Shown: positions 26,572 through 36,100 of the stretch, one piece after another
Position numbering within the stretch: position 1 is the stretch's first letter
Layout of the letters: every line of letters begins with the position of its first letter
DNA from: Desulfobacter sp.
GTDB taxonomy: Bacteria; Desulfobacterota; Desulfobacteria; Desulfobacterales; Desulfobacteraceae
DNA length: 64,000 bases
Direction of reading: 5' to 3'
NCBI GenBank assembly: GCA_028768525.1
Contig: CP054837.1
Span: 3,902,001-3,966,000, forward strand
The notes under the pieces: generated by a model
Told to the model about the DNA's origin: nothing
The model's input: the letters and a program-made list of their open reading frames with translations, nothing else
Databases searched by the model: none
Translations under genes and position numbers: made by a program

Positions 26572-27018
26572 TTAGTGGATGGTGATCTGCTTGGGCTTTG
26601 CCGCTTCTGACTTGGGCAGTGTGAGGTACAGAATCCCGTCCTTCAGCGTGGCTTCCACCCGGTTTGCATCCACCTCATCGGGGAGGGTGAAGCTGCGTGA
26701 AAAGGTGTTGCCGGCGATTTCATTTCTGTGGGCCTTATAGCCATCCGGATTGTCAACTGTCCGTTTACCGCTGATTTCAAGGTAATTGCCCTGGATTTTG
26801 ATGTTCAGATCCTCTTTGGAAATACCGGGAACTTCGGCCTGGACCTCATAATTGTCGCCATTCTCCAGAAGGTTGGTCCTGGGTGTATCAGACCTCCGCG
26901 TAAGATCAGGCCCATACAGCCAGGATGCGTCATGGTCGGTAAAAAGCCTGTCCATTCTTTTGCGGAGCAGATCCATGGCTCCGAACATTCTGTCGATGTC
27001 GCTCATTCTTGTAAACAT
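26572..27018 (-). CDS. Small heat-shock protein Hsp20 (type B, copy 2), first gene of the cluster
   Basis: A 148-residue sHSP with motifs TNLLENGDNYEVQAEVPG and NYLEISGKR and the conserved N-terminal DIDRMFG. SD AAAAAGGAG precedes the start. It is promoter-proximal in the cluster B2-A2-C-B1-A1, which runs about 2.5 kb in one direction with gaps of 33-110 bases, so a single heat- or stress-induced transcript is likely. Confidence 0.92.
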   Translation of the reverse strand: MFTRMSDIDRMFGAMDLLRKRMDRLFTDHDASWLYGPDLTRRSDTPRTNLLENGDNYEVQAEVPGISKEDLNIKIQGNYLEISGKRTVDNPDGYKAHRNEIAGNTFSRSFTLPDEVDANRVEATLKDGILYLTLPKSEAAKPKQITIH

Positions 27019-27089
27019 AGTTCTAACTCCTTTTTATGTTTGTGGTTTGGGAGGCTGAGGTTGTTTCGGCCTCCATTTTATTTGAAACT

Positions 27090-27117
27090 AAAGTAGACAT
27101 AAAAAATAACATGTCAA
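27090..27117 (-). promoter_or_regulatory. Candidate promoter of the sHSP cluster
   Basis: On the minus strand TTGACA (27117-27112), a 16-base spacer and TACTTT (27095-27090), in an AT-rich region 72 bases upstream of the first sHSP start. The -35 with its next two bases reads TTGACATG, the same as upstream of grpE. No CIRCE dyad (TTAGCACTC-N9-GAGTGCTAA) is present. The rest of the gap to 27322 holds nothing I can name. Confidence 0.35.
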
Positions 27118-27322
27118 CATAATTTTCATTACGATTTCAATTTTTATTAGAATAGTAATATAACCGAGTGGTTTTTTAAAAAAGAGCCAAAACTTGATGA
27201 AGGAATCGGCATTAAAAATTAGAGGCCTTTTTCTTGATACACGAAAGGGGATGCAACCGGTCCGGGCAACGTTTACGCTTCCCAAACATACGATTAACCT
27301 GCTTTCGGCTGGGGGGGGACCG

Positions 27323-28030
27323 TCAAAACAGGGGCTGAAAAGATGGGCGCTGTTCAAGGGGAAATGGGCTTGGTCTTTTCCGGGCCAGATAAAAGTGGAC
27401 ACTGCCGAAACCGCCGATTTCTGTTGCCCTGTACTCAAAGGGAAATTCCTGAATCAGGGCCTCAATATCCCTGATGGTATCTCCGGCTGAGGCCATTAAT
27501 TTGGTCAGCCAATAGCCCAACCGGTTTTGATTGGAGGGGTAATCAAAGTCAATCATTAAGAGATTTCCGCCTTCCTTTAGGACGCGGAAGAATTCGGCCA
27601 TGGCCTGCCTGCCGTTTGGATAGCCTGAAAAGGCCATTGTGTTTACCACCGTATCAAAACAATTGTCAGGAAAAGGAAGGTGCTCCACATTGGCACATTG
27701 AAGATGGGCCCGGATTTGCTTTTTGGAAAGGTTTTTTCTGGCGATGTCTATCATATTGTAATTGAAGTCAATGCCGCAGGTCTTGTAACGTCCGGCATAT
27801 TGCATCAGAAGATAACCGGTTCCAAATGAGGCCTCCAGCACACGGGGGCCCTTAATATAAGGTACCACCTCTTTGATCCAGGTTTTCCACACGGGGAGTA
27901 ATTTGACAGACAGATCATATAATCGGGCATACCGGGTGTACGCTTTGTCAAGCCTCCTGGTGTAGGCAATGGAATCAAGGGGCTCTCTGGTATAAACGAT
28001 TTTGTTTTGAGGGACCTTAAGCAACATCAT
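27323..28030 (-). CDS. Class I SAM-dependent methyltransferase (Methyltransf_11/UbiE-like)
   Basis: A 235-residue enzyme. The SAM loop is VLEASFGTGYLLMQYAG, followed by GIDFNYNMIDIARKNL, NVEHLPFPDNCFDTVV and EFFRVLKEGGNLLMIDFD, the motif order of UbiE/Methyltransf_11. The substrate is unknown, and the divergent genes give no hint. The ATG at 28030 (AGGAAATA upstream) is preferred over an in-frame start at 28150, whose extra residues are low-complexity hydrophobic translation of an AT-rich leader. Confidence 0.8.
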   Translation of the reverse strand: MMLLKVPQNKIVYTREPLDSIAYTRRLDKAYTRYARLYDLSVKLLPVWKTWIKEVVPYIKGPRVLEASFGTGYLLMQYAGRYKTCGIDFNYNMIDIARKNLSKKQIRAHLQCANVEHLPFPDNCFDTVVNTMAFSGYPNGRQAMAEFFRVLKEGGNLLMIDFDYPSNQNRLGYWLTKLMASAGDTIRDIEALIQEFPFEYRATEIGGFGSVHFYLARKRPSPFPLEQRPSFQPLF

Positions 28031-28195
28031 TATTTCCTGGAAAGATGAGTGGTTGCGACAGCGCTTTAACCTTCCATATTTATTATAGAAAAATTGCAAA
28101 AAAATGAAAAATAAAAGATAATAAATGCAGGTCGGCCGTATCAGATGCACAGGGCATAACAGGTCGCATTAATTTCAAAAAGAAAGGAAATACAC

Positions 28196-28333
28196 ATGTG
28201 TGACTGCAAATGTAACCACCCTGAAAAGCTCAAGGATAAACCGGAAAATTGTACACCGGAACAGATCGAGGAATGCCATGGGAAAGACGGGGGACATCCC
28301 TGTACCTGCAAAACAGAGGAAAAAGAGAACTGA
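28196..28333 (+). CDS. Cys-rich miniprotein (45 residues)
   Basis: A short open frame starting MCDCKCNHPEKLKD and ending after HPCTCKTEEKEN, with AAAGGA ten bases upstream of the ATG. It has six cysteines in 45 residues, arranged as CxCxC near the N-terminus, two middle Cys (PENCTPEQIEECHG) and a C-terminal CxC, plus three His. The composition and motif spacing argue for a metal- or redox-active small protein, and similar small proteins with a C-x-PEQI-x-x-CHG motif occur, from memory, in anaerobic bacteria. Divergent from the methyltransferase gene. Function unknown. Confidence 0.7.
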   Translation: MCDCKCNHPEKLKDKPENCTPEQIEECHGKDGGHPCTCKTEEKEN

Positions 28334-28390
28334 CGGTTTGCCGCGGCTGGTTTCTGAATAGCGGCTTGCAATCGGTCTTTTAAACTATTG

Positions 28391-28906
28391 TTAAGTGATT
28401 TGGCGTCTTTTTATGCTTGCCTTCATCATTCTCCATACCACCAGGTGATGAAAAGGCCGGATCAGGTTGAAATAGAGCGGCCCGGTCCAGTGAAGAAATT
28501 TGACAGATGTGAACACGTGGAATTTTGTACAATCCCGTCTTAACTTTTCCGCAATCACACCAATGAAAGCGGTGAGGTGTTTATCCTCCGGTGTCTCTGA
28601 AATCCAGTACCGCCCCTCTGCGGCATCGTGCACAATAAAGAAGGATGCATTTTCCCCAGGTGTAAAGGCAACCGCTTCGGGCGCTATTTTGGGTAAGGCT
28701 GCAGGCTTTTCGTGGCGAACCAGCCCGAGGAGGCCGACCAGGATTTCCCTGACCCGGTATAGAAAAACCAGCCACCAGGGATGGTAAGAGAGCATTCCGG
28801 AAATAAAACGCCTTAAATCGATATCACCTTCAATGGTTTTTATATCGACATGGTCGGCATTCTGGAAATAAATTTGAAATTCCTTATGCATATCAATCAC
28901 ATTCAT
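28391..28906 (-). CDS. DUF2867-like protein
   Basis: A 171-residue protein. The C-terminal part (TSVKFLHWTGPLYFNLIRPF, followed by HHLVVWRMMKAS) matches the typical ending of DUF2867 proteins, which are often found alone or fused to NAD-binding domains. A hydrophobic amphipathic segment (WWLVFLYRVREILVGLLGLV) lies near residues 45-65. The start is uncertain: ATG 28906 has only a distant AGGA, and a TTG at 28936 is in frame. Function unknown. Confidence 0.7.
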   Translation of the reverse strand: MNVIDMHKEFQIYFQNADHVDIKTIEGDIDLRRFISGMLSYHPWWLVFLYRVREILVGLLGLVRHEKPAALPKIAPEAVAFTPGENASFFIVHDAAEGRYWISETPEDKHLTAFIGVIAEKLRRDCTKFHVFTSVKFLHWTGPLYFNLIRPFHHLVVWRMMKASIKRRQIT

Positions 28907-29094
28907 TATTCGACGTTGTCCTATGAAGATATCCAATAGAAGGCGTTCGGTTTATTTGAGTTTTTGGCTGTTAATGGAACGCCAGTGAACATGAATTCAG
29001 ATAATCATTCCTGGTGAAAAAAGGCAAGGGGGATTTAAAATGGAGGGCGTGTGCCGTGGAGTTTGAGCCGGAGGGCGGAATTATTAATTCGGGG

Positions 29095-29123
29095 AAAAAG
29101 GCCGCCCCGGAGGGACGGCCTTT
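29095..29123 (-). terminator. Intrinsic terminator after trpB1
   Basis: On the minus strand AAAGGCCG (29123-29116), an 11-base loop and CGGCCTTT (29104-29097), extended by further T residues. It sits ten bases after the trpB stop codon. Confidence 0.8.
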
Positions 29124-29132
29124 GGTCGGCAT

Positions 29133-30359
29133 TTAGATGCCGTAGTCTTTTCCGTAGTTGTCGATGACGAAATCAATGTCCTTGTCTCCGCGGCCGGAGA
29201 GGTTGACCAGGATGGTTTTGCCCTTGCCGGCTTCCTTGGCCAGTTTGACGGCATAGGCAACGGCGTGGGCGCTTTCAATGGCCGGGATGATGCCGTCGGT
29301 GCGGGAAAGTTCAAAAAAGGCGTTAATGGCTTCATCGTCCGATGCGGTGACGTAGTTGACCCGGCCCAGGTCCTTGAGCAGGCTGTGCTGGGGGCCGACG
29401 CCGGGGTAGTCGAGCCCCGAGGCCACGGAGTAGACGGGCAGGGGCTCGCCCTTTTCGTCCTGGAGGAGATAGGAGGAAAATCCGTGGAGGACGCCGGGTT
29501 TGCCCAGGGTCAGGGTGGCGGCGTGGTCGCCGTCCTTGAAGCCCCGGCCCGAGGGTTCCACCCCGTAGATATTGACCTCATTGTCGTTGAGGAAGGCGGA
29601 GAACAGGCCCATGGCGTTGGAGCCGCCGCCCACGCAGGCCACCAGGTTGTCCGGCAGCTTGCCGGTCATTTCCTGGAACTGCTGCCGGGCCTCAATGCCC
29701 ACAATCTGCTGGAAATCCCGGACCATCATGGGGAAGGGGTGGGGGCCGACCACGGAGCCGATGGCGTAGATCTGGTTAACCGGATCTTCAAGGTAGGCTT
29801 CAAAGGCGGCATCAACGGCGTCCTTCAGGGTCTGGGTGCCCCGGGTCACCGGCACCACGTTGGCGCCCAGGATTTTCATTCTCACCACATTGGGGTGTTC
29901 TTTTTTAATGTCGATGACACCCATGTAGATATCACATTCCAGGCCCACCAGGGTGGCGGCCGTTGCCAGGGCCACGCCGTGCTGGCCGGCGCCGGTTTCG
30001 GCAATGAGTTTTTTCTTGCCCATGCGTTTGGCCAGCAGGGCCTCGCCCAGGCAGTGGTTGATTTTATGGGCGCCGGTGTGGTTCAGGTCTTCCCGTTTCA
30101 GGTAGATTTCAGCGCCGCCGGCTTTCTGTGAGAGGTTTTTGCAGTGGAATACCGGGGAGGGCCGGCCGGTGAAATGTTTGTTCAGTTCGGCCAACTCCTG
30201 GATAAAGGAGGGATCGTCCTTGATCTTGTTGTAGCTTTCGGTGATCTCATCCAGCACGGCCTGGAGCTGTTCCGGTACGTAGGAGCCGCCGTATTCGCCG
30301 AACCGCCCTTCCTGGTCGGGAAGGGGAGTGTTTTCAAGGGTGGGGATATTCTCTGCCAT
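29133..30359 (-). CDS. trpB: Tryptophan synthase beta subunit, canonical TrpB1
   Basis: A 408-residue PLP enzyme catalysing indole + L-serine to L-tryptophan. Visible motifs: RPSPVFHCKNL, LKREDLNHTGAHKINHCLG with PLP lysine Lys99, AETGAGQHGVA, the phosphate-binding CVGGGSNAMG, and the C-terminal LSGRGDKDID. Length and N-terminus (FGEYGGSYVPE) are those of canonical TrpB, which normally partners TrpA. No trpA is adjacent. SD AAGGAG precedes the start. A perfect 36-base palindrome overlaps its promoter. Confidence 0.96.
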   Translation of the reverse strand: MAENIPTLENTPLPDQEGRFGEYGGSYVPEQLQAVLDEITESYNKIKDDPSFIQELAELNKHFTGRPSPVFHCKNLSQKAGGAEIYLKREDLNHTGAHKINHCLGEALLAKRMGKKKLIAETGAGQHGVALATAATLVGLECDIYMGVIDIKKEHPNVVRMKILGANVVPVTRGTQTLKDAVDAAFEAYLEDPVNQIYAIGSVVGPHPFPMMVRDFQQIVGIEARQQFQEMTGKLPDNLVACVGGGSNAMGLFSAFLNDNEVNIYGVEPSGRGFKDGDHAATLTLGKPGVLHGFSSYLLQDEKGEPLPVYSVASGLDYPGVGPQHSLLKDLGRVNYVTASDDEAINAFFELSRTDGIIPAIESAHAVAYAVKLAKEAGKGKTILVNLSGRGDKDIDFVIDNYGKDYGI

Positions 30360-30380
30360 CTATAATCTCCTTAACTTAAA

Positions 30381-30416
30381 GGTCTATATGTTTCTAAAGA
30401 TAGAAACATATAGACC
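30381..30416. promoter_or_regulatory. Operator over the trpB1 promoter (perfect 16-bp arms)
   Basis: GGTCTATATGTTTCTA (30381-30396), AAGA, then the exact reverse complement (30401-30416). The central part GTTTCTA-N4-TAGAAAC is the same dyad found twice upstream of trpB2. It overlaps the -10 element of the likely trpB1 promoter, as expected for a repressor site. Confidence 0.65.
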
Positions 30417-30435
30417 CAACCCGATTAAAAATCAA
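30407..30435 (-). promoter_or_regulatory. Candidate trpB1 promoter
   Basis: On the minus strand TTGATT (30435-30430), a 17-base spacer and TATATG (30412-30407). The -10 is buried in the palindromic operator. It lies 48 bases upstream of the start codon, so trpB1 can be transcribed separately from the aminotransferase gene. Confidence 0.45.
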
Positions 30436-30452
30436 TGGCAAATTTAAAAAAA

Positions 30453-31796
30453 TCAGGAATTAATGAGTTTAAAGTCCGACCCCCCGGGGTGGTCGGCGGC
30501 AAATTGTTTCAGCCGGCGTTCAAGGTCGGGGAACCGTTCTTTGCCCGTGAGGGAGACGCAGGCACGAAGACCCTCGTGGCGGTCGCTGCCCGTGGTGGTC
30601 AGGGATATGGCCGAAATGCCGTAGTAGAGCAGTTCCTCCACCAGTTCCTCTCCGGTGAAGCCCTGGTAGGCAATGGTGAAATAAAAGCCGTCGGCAATGG
30701 GCTGGCCCTCGTCCATGTCATAGACAATGTGGAACCCATTGTCCGTAAAGTATTTTTTCATGGCCTTTGCCCGGTCCCCGTATTCCTTCACCGATTCCAC
30801 GAAGTTATAGTCGCCGGCATTCACGGCCTTGAGCAGGCCCAGCAGCCCGAACTGGTTGGAATGGGAGACCCCGGAACTCAGGGCGTACATGGCCCCGAAG
30901 ATGTAGGCGTACCCGAAATTATCCGTGCCGAACCATTGGCTGAGGTTGTCCCCCTGTGAATTGAAAAGACCGTCGGGGATGGCGGTCATGCCGATGCGCT
31001 GGCCGGCCAGGGAAAAGGATTTGGAGCTGGAGATGAGCAGGATATAGTTTTCCGTGTATTTGCCCACCGTGGGGATGAAGGGGGGCTGGCCGGGCCGGGA
31101 ATAGTCCTGCCTGAAATCCATGCCGAAATAGGCCAGGTCCTCCAGGACGATGCAGTCGTATTTGGTGGCCAGTTCGCCGATGATTTCAAGCTCCCGGTCC
31201 GTGAAGCAGATCCAGGACGGGTTGTTGGGGTTGGAGTACATGAGGGCGGCCACATCCCCTTTTTCCAGGTAGGATTCCAGCTTGGTCCGCAGTTTTTCTC
31301 CCCTGAATTCATAGACATCGAAATTGTCAAAGGGAATGCCCAGCACCCGGGCCTGGAGTTTATTCACCGGGAAGCCGGGATCGATGAACAACAGCCTGTC
31401 TTTCCCTTTCCTGCGCCGGGCGGTGCACATCATGGCCATGTAGCAGCCCTGCATGGATCCCACCGTGGGGAAGCAGGACGCCGGATCGATCTCCCGGTCC
31501 AGGAAATTTTTCACAAAGGCCGAGATTTCCTGCTTCAGCTCCGGAATGCCGTCAAAGGGCGGATATTTGGACCCCACCCCCTGCTTCAGGGCCTCTATTT
31601 CCGCATCCACGGCAATTTGGGGGGGCGCCAGGCCCGGGATGCCCATTTCCATTCTGATATAGTGCTCGCCGGTGGCGGCTTCGATATTGTTGACAATGCG
31701 GTTCAGTTCCCGGATGGATGCCAGGCCCACCGAGGGAAGACCCATGGCCTGGATTTCCTGTTTTACGATTGCCGGATCAATGGGGGGGGCTGCCAT
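30453..31796 (-). CDS. PLP-dependent aminotransferase, class I/II
   Basis: A 447-residue fold-type I aminotransferase. It shows the substrate/PLP motif SNPNNPSW (188-195), VLEDLAYFGMDFR (Asp220 binding the pyridine nitrogen) and the PLP lysine in SSSKSFSLAGQRIGM (Lys259). Substrate specificity cannot be read. The location upstream of trpB1 suggests, but does not show, an aromatic or related amino acid. SD AAAGGAGA precedes the start. The trpB1 operator lies just after its stop. Confidence 0.88.
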   Translation of the reverse strand: MAAPPIDPAIVKQEIQAMGLPSVGLASIRELNRIVNNIEAATGEHYIRMEMGIPGLAPPQIAVDAEIEALKQGVGSKYPPFDGIPELKQEISAFVKNFLDREIDPASCFPTVGSMQGCYMAMMCTARRRKGKDRLLFIDPGFPVNKLQARVLGIPFDNFDVYEFRGEKLRTKLESYLEKGDVAALMYSNPNNPSWICFTDRELEIIGELATKYDCIVLEDLAYFGMDFRQDYSRPGQPPFIPTVGKYTENYILLISSSKSFSLAGQRIGMTAIPDGLFNSQGDNLSQWFGTDNFGYAYIFGAMYALSSGVSHSNQFGLLGLLKAVNAGDYNFVESVKEYGDRAKAMKKYFTDNGFHIVYDMDEGQPIADGFYFTIAYQGFTGEELVEELLYYGISAISLTTTGSDRHEGLRACVSLTGKERFPDLERRLKQFAADHPGGSDFKLINS

Positions 31797-31885
31797 GGAA
31801 AAATCTCCTTTTATGATTAAATATCTAATTAATTATTTGATTAAGCTAATGTAGAAGGGATTTTATCTTTTTTCAAGATATCTTT

Positions 31886-33043
31886 TTAATGCTGATCGTC
31901 CCCGGGGAGATAGATGGCAAATTCGCTTCCTTTTCCTGGCTCGGATGCCGCATGGATATGGCCGTCGTGCTTGGCGATAACGGCATAGGTCGTTGCGAGG
32001 CCCAGCCCCATGCCTTTCTGGTTTCCGGTTTCCTTGGTGGAAAAATAGGGGTCGAATATGAGGGGCAGGTTTTCTTCGGGAATCCCCCTGCCCTGGTCTT
32101 TGACTGATATCTTAACGTAGGGCCCCTGGGAAAGGGGCAGTTCTGTTTTATATCCCAATGATACATTTTCGGCAGAGACGGTAATTTTACCCTTGCCGTC
32201 CATGGATTCGAGGGCATTGGTCATGATGTTGTCCAGGGCATGGTATAGCTGGCTGTAATCAAACCGGACTGGATAAAGGGTGTCCGGTATATCCAGCCGG
32301 CAGTCAATGCCGGGGTCGGATAAGGTTTTTTCAGATACATCTGCCAATAATTCTTTGATGCAGCCGGGACCTTTTACGGGGTCGCCGCCCTTTGAAAAGG
32401 TGATCAGGCTGCGGGTCAGCTTCTGGGCTTTTTTGGAGGCTTTATAGGCCTCATTGAGGAAGGTCCGGGTGTCAGAATCCACTTCGGTAATTGCCAGGTC
32501 AATATTGCCCATGATGGTGAATAGAAGATTATTGAAATCATGGGCCAGCCCGCCGGCAAGGATGGCAACGGACTCCAGTTTTTTCGCCTGGAGCCGCTGT
32601 TTTTCCAGTTCCCGTTTTGCCGTAATATCCCGGTAAATGGTGAGCTGAGAGATGCCGCCGTTGCCGCGATCCAGGGGCGAGGCCGTAATATGGTAGACCC
32701 GCCCGTCCCCGGGGCTGGTGATTTCATAGGTGACATGCTCATTTCCTCTGACCTGGTCATGGGCGCACCAGGGACATCGCTCTTCCAATCCGTGCATGAC
32801 CCTGTAGCAGATTTCTCCGACGGCATCCCGGCCGATTTTGTCCCTCATGGCTTTGTTCACAAATTCGATCTTATCCTCGGGGGAACAGATGTACAGGGGA
32901 TCATGCATGGCCTCCAGAATGGTCCGGAATCTTTTTTCGCTGACTGCCAGGGCGTCCTGAACCTCTTTTTGACGGCGGATGTCCCTGGGATGTCGCTCAA
33001 GCGATTTATCGGTCGGTTTCTCAGACATGGTTTCCCATTTCAT
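31886..33043 (-). CDS. PAS-domain sensor histidine kinase (soluble)
   Basis: A 385-residue kinase without membrane helices. A PAS domain (EKRFRTILEAMHDPLYICSPEDKIEFVNKAM) with a CPWC motif is followed by HisKA with LAHDFNNLL (phospho-acceptor His) and HATPase_c (DNIMTNALES, DQGRGIP, GMGLGLATTY). The AHDFNN form is common in two-component kinases of Desulfobacterota. No partner response regulator is adjacent. A second in-frame ATG at 33028 is an alternative start. It sits 63 bases after the giant envelope protein gene. Confidence 0.88.
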   Translation of the reverse strand: MKWETMSEKPTDKSLERHPRDIRRQKEVQDALAVSEKRFRTILEAMHDPLYICSPEDKIEFVNKAMRDKIGRDAVGEICYRVMHGLEERCPWCAHDQVRGNEHVTYEITSPGDGRVYHITASPLDRGNGGISQLTIYRDITAKRELEKQRLQAKKLESVAILAGGLAHDFNNLLFTIMGNIDLAITEVDSDTRTFLNEAYKASKKAQKLTRSLITFSKGGDPVKGPGCIKELLADVSEKTLSDPGIDCRLDIPDTLYPVRFDYSQLYHALDNIMTNALESMDGKGKITVSAENVSLGYKTELPLSQGPYVKISVKDQGRGIPEENLPLIFDPYFSTKETGNQKGMGLGLATTYAVIAKHDGHIHAASEPGKGSEFAIYLPGDDQH

Positions 33044-33106
33044 TCATGGTGGAAAATGAATCGTAAGAGAAACGATACCTCAAATCGCCTGATAAGGCAA
33101 AAAATA

Positions 33107-36100
33107 TTATGCCTGGTTCCCGTCCCGGTCTTCGGGGGCCTGTTGCCTGGAAGGTGCGCCTTTTGACGCGGGCCGGGGCCGCCGGGACGGCCTCTGTTTG
33201 CGCTTAAAGGTGACCTTTTGCCATATCACCGGGGCGGTGAACTGCTGCCACCCCCACTTGAGTATACCCACCAGCCAGAAGGAGACCCAGAGGGCCCAGG
33301 CCAACATGGCGATGCGGTAGGCCAGCATGGGGATGGAAACCACCCAGGCCCGGGGCAGGGCAGGGCCGCTGATGTCGTGGTACCAGCGCAGCAGGCTGCT
33401 GCTGGATCCGTTGCCACGGATGTTCATATCCGGATGGCCCAGAAGCCCGTTGGAGATGGCAAAGACCAAGGCCGCGCCGGCGGCAAGGCTCAGCACCAGG
33501 ATGCCGACCTGGACCATATTAAAGTTTCCCCCTTCCAGGGTGTGGGCCTTTTTCCTGAAATGGAGGGCGATGAGCCAGGCCGCCACAATGAGGCCGGCCC
33601 CGGGGTGGCTCATGGACATGCCCAGGCAGAGCAGAAACCAGTGTAAGAAATTCAAGGGGGTCCATCCGGTTCTGGAAAGCCCCAGGGCAATGATGAAAAT
33701 AATGATGATCACCGACCAGAACAATACGGCCGGTCCCACCAGCTGGTCGCCGCCGATGAACAGGGGCCAGCGGTTCCGGGGCAGGTGCAGGTCCACCCCT
33801 GCATTGACGCTGGGGGCCCCCAGGTCCACGGCAGGGCTTTGGTACCGGGCGGTGATGCCTGCGGCGTCCATCCAGTCCAGCCGGATTTCCTGGCTGCCCG
33901 GGGAAATGGGCAGGGCTACCCGGTTGCCGTTCTGGCGGATGGGCTGGACCCGGTCGTTGATGCGGACCTCCTGTAGCAGGGCCTTGTCCGGAAGGGTGAT
34001 GGTATGCTGGCCGCCCTGGCTGCTTTTGAGGGAAATATCCATCCGGGCTTTGGTATTGTGCCTTCCCGGCCAGAGGGTCATCAGGCTTTTTTCAATGGTC
34101 AGGGTGGGGCCGCCGACGCCGGCGGGCCGGGTGACGGTGAGTGCCAGCCCTTCCCCGGGCCAGGGGTGCCAGGTGGGATACCACCGGTTGCCGGTTTTGT
34201 GGAGGATGACGGGGATTCCTTCGTATTCAAGGTGGAATATGGGGCTGACATCCACCTTCCAGATTTCTGTCCATTGGGTGGTTTCACTGTGCTTTAACTG
34301 GATGCGGGCGGTCTGGTCCAGGAACGAGTCCCACACCAGGGCGCGCTGGTCGGCGCGGAAATTAAGCTTGGCCACCTGCTGCCCGGCCTTTTCTTCCACC
34401 CGGATCCCTTCCGTGGTGACGGACTCCCCGTCCAGCAGCGGGAGGTCCATGACCATGCCGGATCCGGACGGGCTGATGCGCTGCACCCGGGTCCTGACCT
34501 TCCAGACCAGTCCCAGGAGCAGGGTCCGCTCCACCCGGGCAAAGGCCGGCAGGGTGCCGGTTTCCAGGATTTTTTTCCGGGTTTCGTCTTTGGCAATGAG
34601 CCGTTTGAACTGGAGGCGGGGATCAAAGCTGCCGTCGGGGTGGACCCCGTCCACGGACCAGCCCTCGGCGTTAACGTCCAGATGTCGGGGCTTGAGATTA
34701 AAGGGCAGCTGAAAGCTGTTCCGGTTCTGGACCGGGCCGTCAAGTTTGATGGTGTGCTGTCCTTTGGGGACCAGAATCCACATTTTGTCTTGTTTTCTGA
34801 AGAGTCCCCGGGCCTGCCCCTTATCCACGACGGCTCTGGCGGGCAGCCAGTGCCCGGCATTGCCCGGCAGGGGGAGGGCCGTGTCGATGCGGGCGTCGAC
34901 CCGTGCCGTTACGCTCAACACATCCCTGGTGAGGTCGAGCCGCATTTGGGGGATGTCGGCGCAGGCCGGAAAACATTGGTCCTTTTCAAGGAGGCGGCGT
35001 TCCAGCTCCTTTAGCATCTCCGGGGAGGGGATGTCGGCGGCCATGGCCCGGGGGGAGGGGAGCAGTACAAATACCAGGGCCATGGCTGCAGCCACCCCTT
35101 TGATGCCTTGGAAACCGATCCCGGAGCCGGAACGGTACCGGATGCCGAACATGCCCAGGGCCAGAAGGATGATGCAGGATACCCGTGCAAAGGCCAGTGC
35201 CAGATTCACCCGGGGGCCCACGAGGGTAAAGCCCACGGCCTGGTTCTTGGTCACCGGACCGGACCAGGAGAAGCGGACGGTTTCAAAGGGGCGCCAGGCG
35301 GGCAGGCCAGGCCCGGTCTGGGTAAGGGCCTTGGGGTCGTATTGCATCACCTGCTTATCCGCTTTGCCGCCGTAGGATGCTGCCGTGGACATGAGCAGTT
35401 TTTCTCCTTTTAGTCGCGGTTGGATTGTTTTTTTCATCACCTTCTGGGGGGCCGGGGCGGCTTCCTGGACCACATCCATGGCCCGCATTCCATCCCTTTC
35501 GCCGGGGGCGCGGCCTTTGTGACCCATGAAGCTGATGTTGTTCATGCTGGTCCAGGGGGATTCCAGTTGGGGATAGATGCCGACCCGCAGGGCCTGGATG
35601 CTGTACGGGATGACCATGAGAATAAAGGCCAGGACCGCAAGGCCCTGGACAAGTTTTACCCCGTTTTTCATTTTACCCCGGGGCAGGTATTTGAGCAGGG
35701 CGAATCCCGTGAGGAGAAGCGGCCAGATATACCTGGGGGCGTTGGGTTCATGGAAGGTCAGCACCAGGGTGACAAAGGCGATGCCGGCAAGTTTTTTTGA
35801 GTAAAGTTTGGCCAGGGCAATGGTAAAAATCAGGACAACGAAGAAGTCCAGCAGGGTCCATTTTTTGATCCAGGTCCGGGAGATATTATCCATGCCCGAG
35901 GCATTGATGAGTTTCCATCCCGGGGGCAGGTGAAGCCGTACCTTTACCTGCTGGAAATCATGGTCCCAGCCCGTGGCGGGCAGGCGTGATATGGGGCCGT
36001 CATAGGTGGAATCCGCCGTAAAATCCACCCGGCCGTTGCGCAGTTCCAGGCCGCTTTTATCCGATCCTTTGCGGCGGGTGATCAACTGCTCTCTCCCGTC

